A DNA stretch of 64,000 bases from Streptomyces taklimakanensis. Its GTDB lineage: Bacteria > Actinomycetota > Actinomycetes > Streptomycetales > Streptomycetaceae. Shown here piece after piece: positions 1 to 10,344 of this stretch. Position numbers and translations under genes: made by a program. Position 1 is the first letter of the stretch; each line of letters begins with the position of its first letter. The stretch covers positions 310,001-374,000 of the forward strand of contig NZ_WIXO01000001.1 of assembly GCF_009709575.1 (NCBI RefSeq), read 5' to 3'. The notes below the pieces were generated by a model that saw only the letters and a list, made by a program, of their open reading frames with translations, did no database searches and was not told the origin of the DNA.

Positions 1-1772
1 ATGCGTCCGGGAGCGATGTCGTCCACCAGGACGCTGAGCCGCTCCAGCACCTCACCGGGGGAGAGCCCGAGCAGGGCGTAGGCGCGGCAGGCGGTGCGGA
101 TCTGTCCCATGACGGCCGCGGCCCGCACCCCTTTGCCCATGACGTCCCCGACGGCCAGGACGGCTCTTCCGTCGGGCAGGGGGATGAGGTCGATCCAGTC
201 GCCGCCGGCGTCCGTTCCATGGCCGGCGGGCCGGTAGCGCGAGGTGCTCACGATGCCGTCGACCCGGGGCAGGGCGGGCAGCAGGTGGCGCTGGAGTTCC
301 ATCGCGGTGTTGCGCTCCTGCCGGTACATCCGAGCGTTCTGCAGCGCCACGGCGGTCTGCGCGGCCACGCCGGTGGCCAGTCGTTCGTGCCGCTCGGTGA
401 ACACGCCCGGCTCGGGGTGGCCGAAGAAGAAGCCACCCAGGACCTCGCCTCGGGAGACCACCGGAACGGCCAGGTAGCTGCGGACGGGCAGGTGTCCCTC
501 CGGCATTCCCCGGTGCGGCTCGTTGTGGCCGTAGCGGGGGTCCGCGGTGATGTCGTCGGAGCGCAGGACGCCCAGGCCGCGGAAGGTCGTCTCGAAGACC
601 CGCGTGTTGCGCGGCATGGGGAACCGGTCGAAGGCGGACCGGTCCACGCCGGAGATCACGTACAGCAGGTAGGACTCGCCCGTCTCGCCCAGCACGTTGT
701 AGAAGAAGGCCCCGAAGGCGGCCCCGGTCAGTCGGGTGGCGGCATCGGAGGCGTGCTGCACCAGGGCGTCGAGGTCCAACTCCGCCGCCAGGGCGTTCCC
801 GACCTCCTGCAGGGATTCGACGATCGCCGCCTCGCCCCGCAACTGCTCCTCGCGCCGCTGCAGCTCCCGCTGCGACCGGCGCAGCTCCCTGGTGGCGGAG
901 CTGAGCTCCGCCACCAGGGACTCCAGGTGGGTCGCCTGCTGCTGGACGGACTCCTCCAGTGCTTTGAGCATGGCCTCCGCGGCGACCGCGCGCTCGTGCA
1001 CCGTCTGCTCCGCGGCCCCGGCCGACGGCGCGCCGCCGAAGGGCAGGAGGGCCGTCCGGGTACTGACGGCGACCGTGCGGAACAGTTCGGCGGTCCGCGC
1101 GGGAAGCGGGACGCGGGAGAAGAGGACGACGGCGAAGAGCTCGCCGTCCGGCAGCGGTCCGCCGAACGCCAGGACGGACCGGACGCCGTACTCCTCGACG
1201 AACTCCTCGCCCCACAGTTCGCGCGTGTGGGCGCCGTCGGCGACGTGGAGGACCTCGAAGCGGGAGGAGGGCGGCAACACGCCGTCGGAGGCGGTGTCGG
1301 GGGTGGCGTCGGGGGTGGCGTCGGGGGCGGGAGCGGCGTCGGCACCGGTGCCGATGAGATCGACGAGCCGGGAGAGCAGCGGAACCCGTCGAGCGGCCTC
1401 TCGGGACGGCACTGGCAGGACGAACCGTTCGGAACCGGTGGTCGGGTCCCTCCACCGGGGGTACGAACCGCAGGCCGCGGCCAGGGTGAGACAGCGCGCG
1501 CCCGACGGAGGAGGGGTGGCGGCCGGCGGGGCGGGGGCCACCGCGCGGTCCTCGGGCGAGAGGGCGTTCCAGCGCCGTGTCACGAACAGCCTCACCAGGG
1601 AGCAGGCCCGACGGCCCTGCCCGTCGGTCATGCTGTCGTACAGGAAGTCGACGACGGCCTGCGCCGCCTCCTCCCACGACCTGGCGCCCCGAGGGGCTTT
1701 CCGAAGTTCCGCACCACAGCGCACCATCTCGCTGAGGCTGAAGGCCGACAGGTCGAACCCGACATCCCCCAC
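1..1772 (-). CDS. GAF-SpoIIE (PP2C-type) serine phosphatase, 3' end cut by window edge
   Basis: A probable regulator that removes phosphate from serine on anti-sigma-factor antagonists. The GTG at 1772 is preceded by AGGA at about 9 nt; the frame stays open to base 1. Visible parts: an N-terminal all-alpha region (about residues 1-60), a variable linker with a 12-bp repeat encoding ATPD units near 1295-1340, a sensor-like stretch, a Gln/Arg/Glu-rich coiled coil (about 270-320), a GAF domain (about 330-480), and the start of a SpoIIE/PP2C domain with [20 protein letters not shown] and GDVMGKG, which contain the metal-binding Asp residues. The C-terminus lies beyond the left edge. The stimulus and partner are unknown. 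The family call is firm; the N-terminal domain is not recognised. Confidence 0.9.
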   Translation of the reverse strand, partial: MGDVGFDLSAFSLSEMVRCGAELRKAPRGARSWEEAAQAVVDFLYDSMTDGQGRRACSLVRLFVTRRWNALSPEDRAVAPAPPAATPPPSGARCLTLAAACGSYPRWRDPTTGSERFVLPVPSREAARRVPLLSRLVDLIGTGADAAPAPDATPDATPDTASDGVLPPSSRFEVLHVADGAHTRELWGEEFVEEYGVRSVLAFGGPLPDGELFAVVLFSRVPLPARTAELFRTVAVSTRTALLPFGGAPSAGAAEQTVHERAVAAEAMLKALEESVQQQATHLESLVAELSSATRELRRSQRELQRREEQLRGEAAIVESLQEVGNALAAELDLDALVQHASDAATRLTGAAFGAFFYNVLGETGESYLLYVISGVDRSAFDRFPMPRNTRVFETTFRGLGVLRSDDITADPRYGHNEPHRGMPEGHLPVRSYLAVPVVSRGEVLGGFFFGHPEPGVFTERHERLATGVAAQTAVALQNARMYRQERNTAMELQRHLLPALPRVDGIVSTSRYRPAGHGTDAGGDWIDLIPLPDGRAVLAVGDVMGKGVRAAAVMGQIRTACRAYALLGLSPGEVLERLSVLVDDIAPGR

Positions 1773-2015
1773 TGTGCCACTTCCTGACAGGCGATCGCGA
1801 CGAGAACCCTGGACGCCCGGGTCCACTCTCCATGGAACGTCCACGGCCGTGGCCTTGTGCCCGGCTCCTCGCCTCTTCACACCTCCGACGTGCGATCTTT
1901 CCGCCCCCTTCTTCGGCGGCCCGCCACGACCGGCCCCCGCCCGGGGCTCCCGGGCCCGCGCCCGCGGCCGGCCGCGGCGTCTCACCAGGCGGGACGCGCG
2001 GTGCCCGGGTCGGGA

Positions 2016-3941
2016 TCAGGGGGCGGAGACGGGGACGAGACGGAAGGTCTGCGCCGGACCCCCGTGGCAGGCCCACTGCTGGAGACCGGCGCCGTCCGCG
2101 GTGGACGCGTCCGTCACGTCCAGGCACTTGCCGCTGTGGCGGGCGACGAAGGCGTGGGTGCCGTCGCCGCGGTCGACCGGTCGCCACTGCTGGTTGGCGC
2201 CACCGCCCCAGGTCCACAGGTGGACCCGGGCGCCGTCGGCCGTCGCGCCGGTCCCGCCGTCGACGTCCCAGACCAGGGCGGTTCCGCCGCGGCCGACGAC
2301 GCGGTGGTGGCCGCCGTCGGTGGGCCGAAACCGCCACAGTTGGTTGTCGTTGCCCGCGTGGCACGCCCACTGCTGGAGTACGGTGCCGTCCGAGGTGCCG
2401 CCGTCGGTGGTGTCCAGGCACTTGCCGCTGCCGGTGTTCACCACCCGGTACCACGTGGAGGTGTCGATGCCGGTGCCGGTGGCCGGGTCCGCCCAGGTGA
2501 AGGTGGCCACGGCGCCGGCCGGCAGGCTGTGGGAGAGGGAGCGTCCGGCGTCGGTGATCGAGAAGGTCCGGGCGGAACTCGCGGTGTTCACCACGTAGGC
2601 GGCCCGTGAGCCGTCGGGGTTGCGGAAGACGACGTTCTGCACACCGCCCGGTCCCTGCCCGGTGGAGTCGACGCGGACGGCTCCGGGCTCGACGAACTTC
2701 GTGAGGTGGCCGAGGACGTAGTACTCGGCGCCCCGGGTCACGCGGTCGCCGGCGATCTCCACCACTCCGTTGCACCGGGTGCCGCAGTGTCCCTGGTGCG
2801 GGCCGCCGTTCTCGTCGAGGGCGAGGTTCCAGGTGACGACGGTCTCCCCGCCGTTGCGCATGTTGCGGACGACGAGGTTCTCCGCGTGCCACCGGAGGGT
2901 GTCGGCGAAGGTGCGGCCGACGGGGTCGGAGTCGGTGCCGGAGCACTCGGTGAAGAACACCCGTTCACCGGCCTGGCGGATCCGTGACTGGGCCTCGGGG
3001 CTGCCGCCGTAGCAGTGGAAGGCGGCGCCGATGACCCGGTCGATGTCGCGGGTGGCGTCGAGGACCTCCAACGGGTAGTCGGGGCGGTCCCAGTTGTGGT
3101 CGTGGGCGAGCACGTTGGTGGGCAGGCCCGCGGCGGTCAGGGTGCGGTCGAGCACCCGGAGGAACGCGGCCTGCTCGGCCGCGGTCATGCTCATGGACGG
3201 GTAGTCGGTGGCGAACAGGGGCTCGTTCTGCACCGTCAGGTCGGTGAGGGTGATGCCCTGGGCCTCGTAGGCCCTGATCGCCTTGACCAGGTAGTCGGCG
3301 TAGTCCTGACGGTGCTCGGCCTTCAGGCTGCCGCCGTCGAGGGAGGCCGGCTCCTTCATCCACGCGGGCGGCGACCAGGGGCTGCCCATGAAGCGGATGT
3401 CCGGGTTGACGGAGACGGCCTGCCTCAGGACCGGCATGATCTCCGGCATGTCGCGGTCGATGCCGAAGTCCCCGCGTGTGTCCTCGTAGGTGGAGTGGTC
3501 GGCGTCGGCGTCGAAGTCGGTGCTGCCGAGCGGTTGGCGCAGGTAGTTGAGGCCGATGCCGTTCTCCTCGGAGAACAGCGACTCCATCAGGGCGTCCCGC
3601 TCGCCCCGGGGCAGCCGGCGGATCAGGTGCGCGGAGGCCTCCGTCACGGAGGCGCCGGCGCCGGTGAACCGCTGTGCGGTGCCGTCGGCGTCGACGCGGA
3701 TGTCGACGGCCTCCGGCCGCGCGGTGAAGGGCACCGTGCCGTGGTCGGCGAGTCTGCTGCCTCCGTCGGGGGTGGTGACCCACACGCGTGCGACGGGGTC
3801 GGCCGCCCGCGCGGTGTCGGCGGTGGTGGCCGCCAGGCCGGTGCCGGCGAGCAGCAGGGCTCCGAACGCGGCCGCGACGCTTCGGCGGACGGAGCTTCTC
3901 CGGCTCGGTCCGGCGGTGTCGGGTGGGATGGTGGGGGGCAT
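2016..3941 (-). CDS. secreted GH30 glucosylceramidase-like glycosidase with C-terminal ricin-type lectin domain
   Basis: A retaining beta-glycosidase of family 30 (glucosylceramidase/endo-xylanase type), exported and probably acting on plant or fungal polysaccharides or glycolipids. The 641 aa start with an Arg-rich n-region, a hydrophobic core and an ARA cleavage site near residue 47. The catalytic (beta/alpha)8 part covers about 75-420. The acid/base is E240 in TVQNEP and the nucleophile is E332 in FFTECSG. A beta-sandwich follows, then a ricin-B/CBM13 trefoil from about 500 with repeated QQW/NQLW/NQQW motifs. The start has AGGAG about 8 nt upstream. It lies 123 bp downstream of the GH3 gene on the same strand, so the two probably form a hydrolase operon. 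Substrate is not determined from sequence. Confidence 0.93.
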   Translation of the reverse strand: MPPTIPPDTAGPSRRSSVRRSVAAAFGALLLAGTGLAATTADTARAADPVARVWVTTPDGGSRLADHGTVPFTARPEAVDIRVDADGTAQRFTGAGASVTEASAHLIRRLPRGERDALMESLFSEENGIGLNYLRQPLGSTDFDADADHSTYEDTRGDFGIDRDMPEIMPVLRQAVSVNPDIRFMGSPWSPPAWMKEPASLDGGSLKAEHRQDYADYLVKAIRAYEAQGITLTDLTVQNEPLFATDYPSMSMTAAEQAAFLRVLDRTLTAAGLPTNVLAHDHNWDRPDYPLEVLDATRDIDRVIGAAFHCYGGSPEAQSRIRQAGERVFFTECSGTDSDPVGRTFADTLRWHAENLVVRNMRNGGETVVTWNLALDENGGPHQGHCGTRCNGVVEIAGDRVTRGAEYYVLGHLTKFVEPGAVRVDSTGQGPGGVQNVVFRNPDGSRAAYVVNTASSARTFSITDAGRSLSHSLPAGAVATFTWADPATGTGIDTSTWYRVVNTGSGKCLDTTDGGTSDGTVLQQWACHAGNDNQLWRFRPTDGGHHRVVGRGGTALVWDVDGGTGATADGARVHLWTWGGGANQQWRPVDRGDGTHAFVARHSGKCLDVTDASTADGAGLQQWACHGGPAQTFRLVPVSAP

Positions 3942-4064
3942 CCGTGCGTCTCCTTCTCCGTCGGCTTCTCTTCTTCTCGCGGTGCTCCGCCTCTTTCCGC
4001 GGCGCGGTGGGGCGTGGGGGCGTGGGGGTGTGGGGGTGTGGGGCGCGGGCCCCCGACGGCCGTG

Positions 4065-6674
4065 TCAGTCGGTCGGTCGGTGGGCGCCCCCGAGGTCGAC
4101 GTCGACGGAGAGCCGCAGGTCGCGGCTGGACCGTCCGACGCGCAGCCGGTACCGGCCGGGCGGTGTCCACCAGCGGTCGCCGTCGGAGTCCCGGACGCGG
4201 AGGGCGCGTTCGGGCACGTCCACGACGGCGCGGGCGCGGGCGCCGGCCGCGACCCGGACGGCGGCGAAACCGGCGAGCGTGCGCGCGGGGCGCGACGGGT
4301 CGTCCGAAGGCGCCTCCAGATAGACCTGGACGACCTCCCTCCCCTCGCGGGGGCCGGTGTTGGACAGCTCCACGGTCACCCGGACGCCTCCCGACCCGTC
4401 CGGGGACGCGGGGACGGCGGTGACGGACTCGTAGGCCCAGGTGGTCCAGCCCAGGCCGTGTCCGAAGGGGAAGGCGGGTGTCCTTCCGGCCCGGTCCCAG
4501 GCGCGGTGTCCGATGTGGACGCCCTCGTGGTAGGTCACGATCCCGTCGACCGGCAGGGCGTTCGGCACCGGTACGTCCTCGGCGCGGGCGGGCAGGGTCC
4601 ACGGGAGGCGGCCGGCGGGTTCGGTACGGCCCAGCAGCACGTCGGCCAGCGCGTGTCCCGCCTCCTGTCCGGGCAGCCAGGCCCACAGCAGCGCGGGCAC
4701 CTCGCGGGCCCAGGGCAGCAGGACGGGCGCGCCCGCGTTGACCACCGCGACGGTCCGGGGGTTGACGGCTGCCACTCGGCGCACCAGTTCGTCCTGCCGG
4801 CCCGGGAGTCGGAGGCCGGCGCGGTCCCAGCCCTCGGACTCGACCTCCTCGTTGGTGCCCACCACGACGACGGCGACGTCGGCCCGTCGGGCCGCGGCGA
4901 CCGCCTCGGCGATCTCCTCCTCGGGGCCGTGTCCGGGCGGCCGGTGGCGCAGGTGGGCGGTGACGAAGCGGCCGTATCCGTCGGCGTCCACGACGGTGAG
5001 GTCGACGGTCACCTCGACGCGGCGCGGTCCGGGCCCGTCGACCGGGAGGTCGACGTCGTGCGTGCGGGGGTGGTGGTGGCTGGAGTCCAGGACCAGGCCG
5101 ACACCGCGGTCGTCGTCCCCGTGGAACACCGCCTCGCCGTCCACCTCCACCCGGAACCGGCCCACGCACCCGAACTCCAGGCGGTGCGTGCCGGGTTCGG
5201 TCAGGGTGACCACGGTGCGCAGCACCACCCGGTGGGTGCCGGGCGGGAAGTCCCCGTAGCCGCCCCAGTCCCCGGTGGTGCGCACCTCGCCGCCGAGTCG
5301 CCGTCCGGAGGCGTCCAGGTGGTCCGCTCGGACGCCCGGCCCGCCGCCGTCGGGATCGGTGAGCAGGGCGGCCGGGGCGAAGGGCGCGTGGCGGTGGGAG
5401 TCACCGCCACGGTGCACGGTGAGCCGTACGTGCCCGGGCAGGGCGGCACGCAGTCCGTCGGCGAAGGCGACCGTGCGCGCGGCCGGGACGAAGGCGCTTC
5501 CGCCGCCCTGGAGGTGGGGGGCGACCGCGTTCGGTCCGATCAGCGCGACCTCGGCGAGGCCGGCCGGGTCCAGCGGCAGCAGTCCGGGGGCGTCGCGCAG
5601 CAGGACGGTGCCGTGTGCGGCGGTCTCCCGCAGCAGGGCGAACTCCTCCTCGCTCGGCGTCCCGGACGGTTCGGGGCCGCGCCCGTGGGCCGGGGGCGGC
5701 GGTGGGGGAGCGCCGACCTCCCACGGATCGCCGAGCCGCCCGGTGTTCCGTGCCAGCCGCAGCAGCCGCAGCACCTTGTCGTCCACGAGTTCCTCGGGGA
5801 CCTCGCCCGTCCGTACCGCCGCCACGAGCGCCGCCCCCCACGGACCGTCGGGGCCCGGCATGACCAGGTCGAGACCGCCGAGGGCGGAGGCGGTGGTGGA
5901 GCGGGTCGCGGCCCAGTCGCTGACCACGGGGCCGTCGAATCCCCACTCCTCCTTCAGGACCCCGCGCACCAGCCGCCGGTGCTCGCCCATCGGCGCCGAC
6001 TCCGTCCCGTCGTCCACGCCCGAGTAGGCCGTCATGACGCTCCAGGGTCCGGCCTCGTGGACGACCTGTTCGAACGGGGCCAGGTAGACCTCGCGCAGGG
6101 GGCGCTCGTCGATCCTGGCGCGGTAGCGGGTGCGGTCGGTCTCGGAGTCGTTGGCCACGTAGTGCTTGAGGCAGGCGGCCACGCCGGCGCCCTGGAGGCC
6201 GCGGACGACGGCGGCGGCCAGGGTCCCGGTGAGCAGGGGGTCCTCCGAGAAGTACTCGAAGTGCCGGCCGGCCACCGGGGTGCGCTGGAGGTTCGCCAGT
6301 GGGGCCAGCACCACGTGGACCCCCTTGCGGCGGGCCTCGGCGGCGAAGAGCCTCCCCAGCCGTTCGGCCCGGTCGGGGTCCCAGGTCGCGGCCACGGCGC
6401 TGGGGGCCGGGGCGAGGAGGCCGGTGGCGGCGGGGTCCTCGCCGGTGCCGCGCACGCCCTGGGGGCCGTCGGACATCACGATCGGGTGCAGTCCGAGGCG
6501 GGGTTCGTCGGGCAGGGTCCACAGGGTCGCCCCGGTCAGCAGCCGGACCTTGGACTCCAGGTCCAGCCTCCGGATCCGGTGGCGGAGTTCGACGTCGTCC
6601 GGTGGTGTCCCCTCGCCCCGGGGGGCGGTCGGGGGGTCCTGTACCGGAACGTCGGGTGGCGACAGCGGAGACAT
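4065..6674 (-). CDS. GH3 beta-glucosidase with PA14-like insertion
   Basis: A family 3 retaining glycosidase (beta-glucosidase/beta-xylosidase group), 869 aa, with no signal peptide, so probably intracellular. It has an N-terminal GH3 barrel with substrate motif KHYVAND and nucleophile D253 in VVSDWAA, then the GH3 C-terminal domain interrupted by a PA14-like beta-sandwich (about 400-550), then a fibronectin-III-like tail (about 770-840). The frame is open up to 6746, but that longer start sits inside the inverted repeat at 6734-6755. The ATG at 6674 has AAGGA 5 nt upstream and gives the usual N-terminus, so it is preferred. It is divergent from the TetR gene and upstream of the GH30 gene. 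A secreted GH30 paired with a cytosolic GH3 fits stepwise breakdown of a beta-glucoside. Confidence 0.94.
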   Translation of the reverse strand: MSPLSPPDVPVQDPPTAPRGEGTPPDDVELRHRIRRLDLESKVRLLTGATLWTLPDEPRLGLHPIVMSDGPQGVRGTGEDPAATGLLAPAPSAVAATWDPDRAERLGRLFAAEARRKGVHVVLAPLANLQRTPVAGRHFEYFSEDPLLTGTLAAAVVRGLQGAGVAACLKHYVANDSETDRTRYRARIDERPLREVYLAPFEQVVHEAGPWSVMTAYSGVDDGTESAPMGEHRRLVRGVLKEEWGFDGPVVSDWAATRSTTASALGGLDLVMPGPDGPWGAALVAAVRTGEVPEELVDDKVLRLLRLARNTGRLGDPWEVGAPPPPPPAHGRGPEPSGTPSEEEFALLRETAAHGTVLLRDAPGLLPLDPAGLAEVALIGPNAVAPHLQGGGSAFVPAARTVAFADGLRAALPGHVRLTVHRGGDSHRHAPFAPAALLTDPDGGGPGVRADHLDASGRRLGGEVRTTGDWGGYGDFPPGTHRVVLRTVVTLTEPGTHRLEFGCVGRFRVEVDGEAVFHGDDDRGVGLVLDSSHHHPRTHDVDLPVDGPGPRRVEVTVDLTVVDADGYGRFVTAHLRHRPPGHGPEEEIAEAVAAARRADVAVVVVGTNEEVESEGWDRAGLRLPGRQDELVRRVAAVNPRTVAVVNAGAPVLLPWAREVPALLWAWLPGQEAGHALADVLLGRTEPAGRLPWTLPARAEDVPVPNALPVDGIVTYHEGVHIGHRAWDRAGRTPAFPFGHGLGWTTWAYESVTAVPASPDGSGGVRVTVELSNTGPREGREVVQVYLEAPSDDPSRPARTLAGFAAVRVAAGARARAVVDVPERALRVRDSDGDRWWTPPGRYRLRVGRSSRDLRLSVDVDLGGAHRPTD

Positions 6675-6733
6675 GCGCGTCCTTCCGGCCACGGATGTGG
6701 CGCGAGGCAGGCGGAACGGAAGCATGAAAGCAC

Positions 6734-6755
6734 ACTTACTAAGCACTCAGTAAGT
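6734..6755. promoter_or_regulatory. inverted repeat, probable TetR operator
   Basis: ACTTACT and AGTAAGT form a perfect 7-bp dyad around an 8-bp spacer (AAGCACTC). It lies 60 bp upstream of the GH3 start and 75 bp upstream of the divergent TetR start. Size and symmetry match TetR-family operators. Binding by the neighbouring regulator is inferred. Confidence 0.75.
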
Positions 6756-6816
6756 GGTCGGGCGCCTCTTTCCCCACCGGCGCCGGACAGCCGACGGCCA
6801 CCGTTTCCCCGGCCCG

Positions 6817-6829
6817 TACACTGCACCGG
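6817..6829 (+). promoter_or_regulatory. -10 box of a probably leaderless promoter for the TetR gene
   Basis: TACACT at 6817-6822 is followed by 7 nt and then the GTG at 6830. This spacing puts transcription start on the first base of the start codon. No Shine-Dalgarno sequence precedes this GTG, which agrees with a leaderless message. No clear -35 box is visible. Confidence 0.5.
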
Positions 6830-7465
6830 GTGAGCGCGAAGAAGGCGGGCGGAGCGGGCCGACCCCGCGTCCCCAGGAGCCCTGAGGCCCGACGGCGGCG
6901 GGAGGAGGTCCTGGAGACCGCGATGGACACCTTCGCGGCCCGCGGCTACCACAACGCCTCGCTCGCCGAGATCGCCGACCGCGCCGGCATGACCCAGGCC
7001 GGCGTACTGCACTACTTCCGCTCCAAGGCGCTGCTGCTCACCAGCGTCCTGGAACTGCGCGACCGAACCGACATCGCACGGCAGGGCCCCGAGCGCCCGC
7101 GCGGCCTGGCCTTCCTGCGCCACCTGGTCGACACCGCGCGCCGCAACGCCGAACGCGAGGGCATCGTGCGCCTGTACGCCGTGCTGTCGGCGGAGAGCGT
7201 CACCGACGACCATCCCGCCCAGGAGTACTTCCGCGACCGCTACGAGGGCCTGCGCGCCATGGTCGCGGAAGCGCTGCGGGAGGCGCTCGACCTCGGCGAG
7301 GCACGGGACGACCTGGACGTCGAGGAATCGGCCAACGCGATCATCGCCGTCATGGACGGCCTGCAGGTCCAGTGGCTGCTCTCGCCGGGGTCCGTGGACA
7401 TGGCCGCCTCGACCGACCGGGTCGTCTCGGCGCTGTTGGCCGACCTGGCGCGCGAGCGCCCCTGA
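6830..7465 (+). CDS. TetR family transcriptional regulator
   Basis: A 211-aa dimeric repressor. The N-terminal helix-turn-helix (about residues 28-72) is clear: a DTFAARGY segment, then AEIADRAGMTQAGVLHYF as recognition region. The C-terminal ligand-binding domain (about 90-205) is all helical and of the AcrR/TetR_C type. The gene is divergent from the GH3-GH30 pair and shares a 155-bp gap that holds a perfect dyad at 6734-6755. The likely role is repression of the glycosidase genes with a sugar-derived or aglycone inducer. The ligand cannot be read from the sequence. Confidence 0.93.
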   Translation: MSAKKAGGAGRPRVPRSPEARRRREEVLETAMDTFAARGYHNASLAEIADRAGMTQAGVLHYFRSKALLLTSVLELRDRTDIARQGPERPRGLAFLRHLVDTARRNAEREGIVRLYAVLSAESVTDDHPAQEYFRDRYEGLRAMVAEALREALDLGEARDDLDVEESANAIIAVMDGLQVQWLLSPGSVDMAASTDRVVSALLADLARERP

Positions 7466-7517
7466 GGGGCCGGGTGCGCGGTCGACGGGGACGCGCGCGG
7501 GCGGCGACGGCCGCGCC

Positions 7518-7557
7518 CGGTGGGACGGACGGTCGGTTCCCGCCGCCCGTCCCACCG
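7518..7557. terminator. bidirectional hairpin between convergent genes
   Basis: CGGTGGGACGG (7518-7528) pairs perfectly with CCGTCCCACCG (7547-7557) around an 18-nt loop. It lies between the ends of the convergent TetR gene (7465) and MBL hydrolase gene (7566), as expected for a shared terminator. Confidence 0.6.
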
Positions 7558-7565
7558 AACCGCCG

Positions 7566-8198
7566 TCAGTGGCCGCGGGCGATCCACTCCTCCAGGTGGG
7601 GTGCCTCGGCCCCGATGGTGGTGCTCTCACCGTGGCCGGTGCGCACCACGGTCTCGGGCGGGAGGGTGAGCAGCCTGCTCCGGATGGACTCGACGATGGT
7701 CGGGAAGTCGGAGAAGGAACGCCCCGTGGCGCCGGGCCCGCCGGCGAAGAGGGTGTCACCGGTGAAGACGGTGCCCAGGGCGGGGGCGTGGAGGCAGACC
7801 GCGCCGGGGGCGTGGCCGGGGGTGTGCAGCACGGTCAGTTCCACGCCGGCCACGGTGATCACCTGTCCGTCGGACAGCTCGCCGTCGGGGGCGCGGTCGG
7901 GGTGGGTCAGCTCCCACAGCGGCCGGTCGGCCGGGTGGAGCAGGACCGGTGCCCCGGTGGCCTCCGCCAGGGCGGGGGCGGCGCCGACGTGGTCGTCGTG
8001 GGCGTGGGTGCACACGATCGCGTTCAGCCGGCGGCCGCCGAGCGCCTCGGCGATGGCATCGGCGTCGTGGGCCGCGTCCAGGACGACCGCCTCGTTCTCG
8101 TCGCCGACGATCCAGACGTTGTTGTCCACCTCCCAGGTGCCGCCGTCCAGGGAGAAGGTGCCGGAGGTGGTCAGGTGGTCGATGCGGGCGGTGGTCAT
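7566..8198 (-). CDS. MBL-fold metallohydrolase, probably S-formylmycothiol hydrolase role
   Basis: A 210-aa metallo-beta-lactamase-fold hydrolase. The dinuclear metal signature THAHDDHVG is present, followed by HTPGHAPG and FTGDTLF, as in glyoxalase-II-like thioesterases. It overlaps the 3' end of the mycothiol-dependent formaldehyde dehydrogenase by 4 nt (ATGA), so the two are translationally coupled. In actinobacteria this pairing is common, and the hydrolase is thought to release formate from S-formylmycothiol. The fold is certain. The substrate is inferred from context. Confidence 0.88.
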   Translation of the reverse strand: MTTARIDHLTTSGTFSLDGGTWEVDNNVWIVGDENEAVVLDAAHDADAIAEALGGRRLNAIVCTHAHDDHVGAAPALAEATGAPVLLHPADRPLWELTHPDRAPDGELSDGQVITVAGVELTVLHTPGHAPGAVCLHAPALGTVFTGDTLFAGGPGATGRSFSDFPTIVESIRSRLLTLPPETVVRTGHGESTTIGAEAPHLEEWIARGH

Positions 8199-9283
8199 CG
8201 GAACACCACCACCGAACGCAGGACGTCCCCGGCGTGCATCTTCTCGAACGCCTCCTCCACACCGTCCAGTGCGATGGTCTCGGTGACGAAGGCGTCCAGG
8301 TCGAGACGGCCCTGCAGGTACAGGTCGATCAGCATCGGGAAGTCGCGGCTCGGCAGGCAGTCGCCGTACCAGCTCGACTTCAGCGCGCCGCCGCGGCCGA
8401 AGACGTCCAGCAGGGGCAGTTCCAGCTTCATCTCGGGGGTGGGTACGCCCACCAGGACCACGGTGCCCGCCAGGTCCCGGGCGTAGAACGCCTGCCGGTA
8501 GGTCTCCGGCACGCCCACCGCGTCGATGACGACGTCCGCGCCGAACCCGCCGGTCAGCTCCCGCACCGCCTCCACCGGTTCCCGCTCGCGGGAGTTGACG
8601 GTGTGGGTGGCGCCCAGCTTCCGCGCGACCTCCAGCTTGCGGTCGTCGATGTCGACGGCGATGACCCGGGAGGCCCCGGCCAGGTTGGCGCCCATCACCG
8701 ACGCGCCGCCCACGCCGCCGCAGCCGATGACGGCCACCGTGTCACCGCGCCGGACGTTCCCGGTGTTCAGGGCCGCGCCGAGCCCGGCCATCACTCCGCA
8801 GCCCAACAGCCCGGCCACCGCCGGGGAGGCGGCGGGGTCCACCTTGGTGCACTGCCCGGCATGGACGAGGGTCTTCTCCGCGAACGCCCCGATGCCCAGG
8901 GCGGCGGACAGTTCGGTCCCGTCCTCCAACGTCATCTTCCGGCTCGCGTTGTGGGTGTCGAAGCAGTACCACGGCTTTCCGCGCCGGCAGGCACGGCACG
9001 TACCGCACACCGCGCGCCAGTTGAGGATCACGAAGTCGCCGGGCGCCACCTCCGTCACGCCCTCGCCGACCTCCTCCACCACGCCGGCGGCCTCGTGGCC
9101 CAGCAGGAACGGGAAGTCGTCCGAGACCCCGCCCTGCCGGTAGTGGTAGTCGGTGTGGCACACCCCGCACGCCTGCACCCGCACCACCGCCTCCCCCGGG
9201 CCCGGGTCCGGCACCACCACCGTCTCCACCGTGACCGGCTCGTTCTCCCCGCGGGCGACGACCGCCCTCACCCGGTGCGACAT
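8195..9283 (-). CDS. mscR: S-(hydroxymethyl)mycothiol dehydrogenase (formaldehyde oxidation)
   Basis: A zinc- and NAD-dependent medium-chain dehydrogenase that oxidises the adduct of formaldehyde and mycothiol; also linked to S-nitrosomycothiol reduction. The 362 aa contain the catalytic zinc ligands in [10 protein letters not shown] and GHEAAG, a structural zinc cluster in the [10 protein letters not shown] region, and the Rossmann motif VIGCGGVGG. The sequence closely follows the mycothiol-specific class III-like family, for example [12 protein letters not shown] and [12 protein letters not shown]. The ATG at 9283 has a purine-rich AGAGGA about 11 nt upstream. It is the first gene of a two-gene unit with the MBL hydrolase. 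Confidence 0.93.
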   Translation of the reverse strand: MSHRVRAVVARGENEPVTVETVVVPDPGPGEAVVRVQACGVCHTDYHYRQGGVSDDFPFLLGHEAAGVVEEVGEGVTEVAPGDFVILNWRAVCGTCRACRRGKPWYCFDTHNASRKMTLEDGTELSAALGIGAFAEKTLVHAGQCTKVDPAASPAVAGLLGCGVMAGLGAALNTGNVRRGDTVAVIGCGGVGGASVMGANLAGASRVIAVDIDDRKLEVARKLGATHTVNSREREPVEAVRELTGGFGADVVIDAVGVPETYRQAFYARDLAGTVVLVGVPTPEMKLELPLLDVFGRGGALKSSWYGDCLPSRDFPMLIDLYLQGRLDLDAFVTETIALDGVEEAFEKMHAGDVLRSVVVFR

Positions 9284-10344
9284 CTTCCGTACGTCCTCTC
9301 GTCCGCTGTTCGCTCCACGGGCGGAAAGGCGGGTTCCCGCCGTCCCGCACCGTCCTCCCAGACGTACCCGCAACGGGATCGGTTTCCCCGGACGTGGGAG
9401 ATCGTCGGTGCGGCGCCGGATCGACGGCAGAACCGCCGGGGGTGCGCGCCCCGGGGAAACGCCTTTTCGCGGCTTCCCGGACCGTCGGACGAGTCGGAGA
9501 CGTTGCCCCGCGACCGGTCGGTACGGGCGGTGCCTCCGCCGGAGGGCGCGGGACTCCTGGGGGCGGGCATCCACGAGGTGTCCGCCCCTGTTGTGCGCCC
9601 GCGCCGTCGACCGAGGCGAACACGCCCCGAACATCGGCACCGACTCTCCACGGAACCACCACCAGGGCCGCGCGGCCGGGGGCACTCCCCGGGCGGGCGG
9701 TCGGCGCGCGTGTGGGGGGGGGACGCGATGACGTGCGGCGGCGAGAAACCGCAGGTGGTCACCGGTGCGACCGGCCGACGCCGAGGCCGGCCACGATCTC
9801 CGCGGCGTCCGGCCGGCAAAGCGTCCACCACCGTCGCGGCGGTCCCCGCACACCTTTCCCGTACACCGCAACCCAGCGCTTCCGAGTGATCACCCTCTTC
9901 CTTCGAAAGGCCTTCGCCGGACAGCCCCCAGTATGGCGGCGTCGACCACACTGGCCGGCAACTCCCTTGTGGAGTATGGGACTTGGCCCGCCCTGCGCTT
10001 TTCGAGCCACAGCACCTCACCTCACGTTCCCAGGGATCGCGCGTGCCGGAACCTGCCGCCCCCAGCCCGAACCGAGCGCCCGCGGGACGCCTGCCCCTCG
10101 CGGCGTCCCTCGCCTGTCCGGGGGTGGTCGTGGCGGCCGGCCGAACGGGTGACGAGTCGTCCCGGCCCCCGGCCGGGTGTCCGCCGCTCCGGACGGGCGC
10201 ACCGGAGGAACCCGCAGGAACCCGGAGGAACAAGGCCGCCGGCGCCGGGGTTGGTGCGAGGGCCGGACGGCGTGGGGTTCCCGACCGCGCCGAACCGGCG
10301 CGGGGCGGTGGTCGTCCCGCTCGACGGACCCGGAAGGACACACG
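9284..10344. other. 1.06-kb region without a convincing gene
   Basis: Several long open frames run through this stretch on both strands, but none has a recognisable domain, a good start site and a consistent codon pattern together. Bases 9890-10015 are less GC-rich and contain ACTCC-CTTGT-GGAGT, a 5-bp hairpin at about 9961-9975. This fits upstream regulatory DNA of the formaldehyde dehydrogenase (leftward) or the reductase (rightward). A degenerate gene cannot be ruled out. Confidence 0.4.

Noticed and set aside
52..2946. Long leftward open frame of 964 codons over the phosphatase and GH30 genes
   Set aside because: Arg/Pro-rich shadow. The true frames carry SpoIIE, GAF and GH30 motifs.
9759..10010. 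Leftward 83-codon frame upstream of the formaldehyde dehydrogenase
   Set aside because: Very basic, no ribosome site, no recognisable motif. More likely regulatory DNA.
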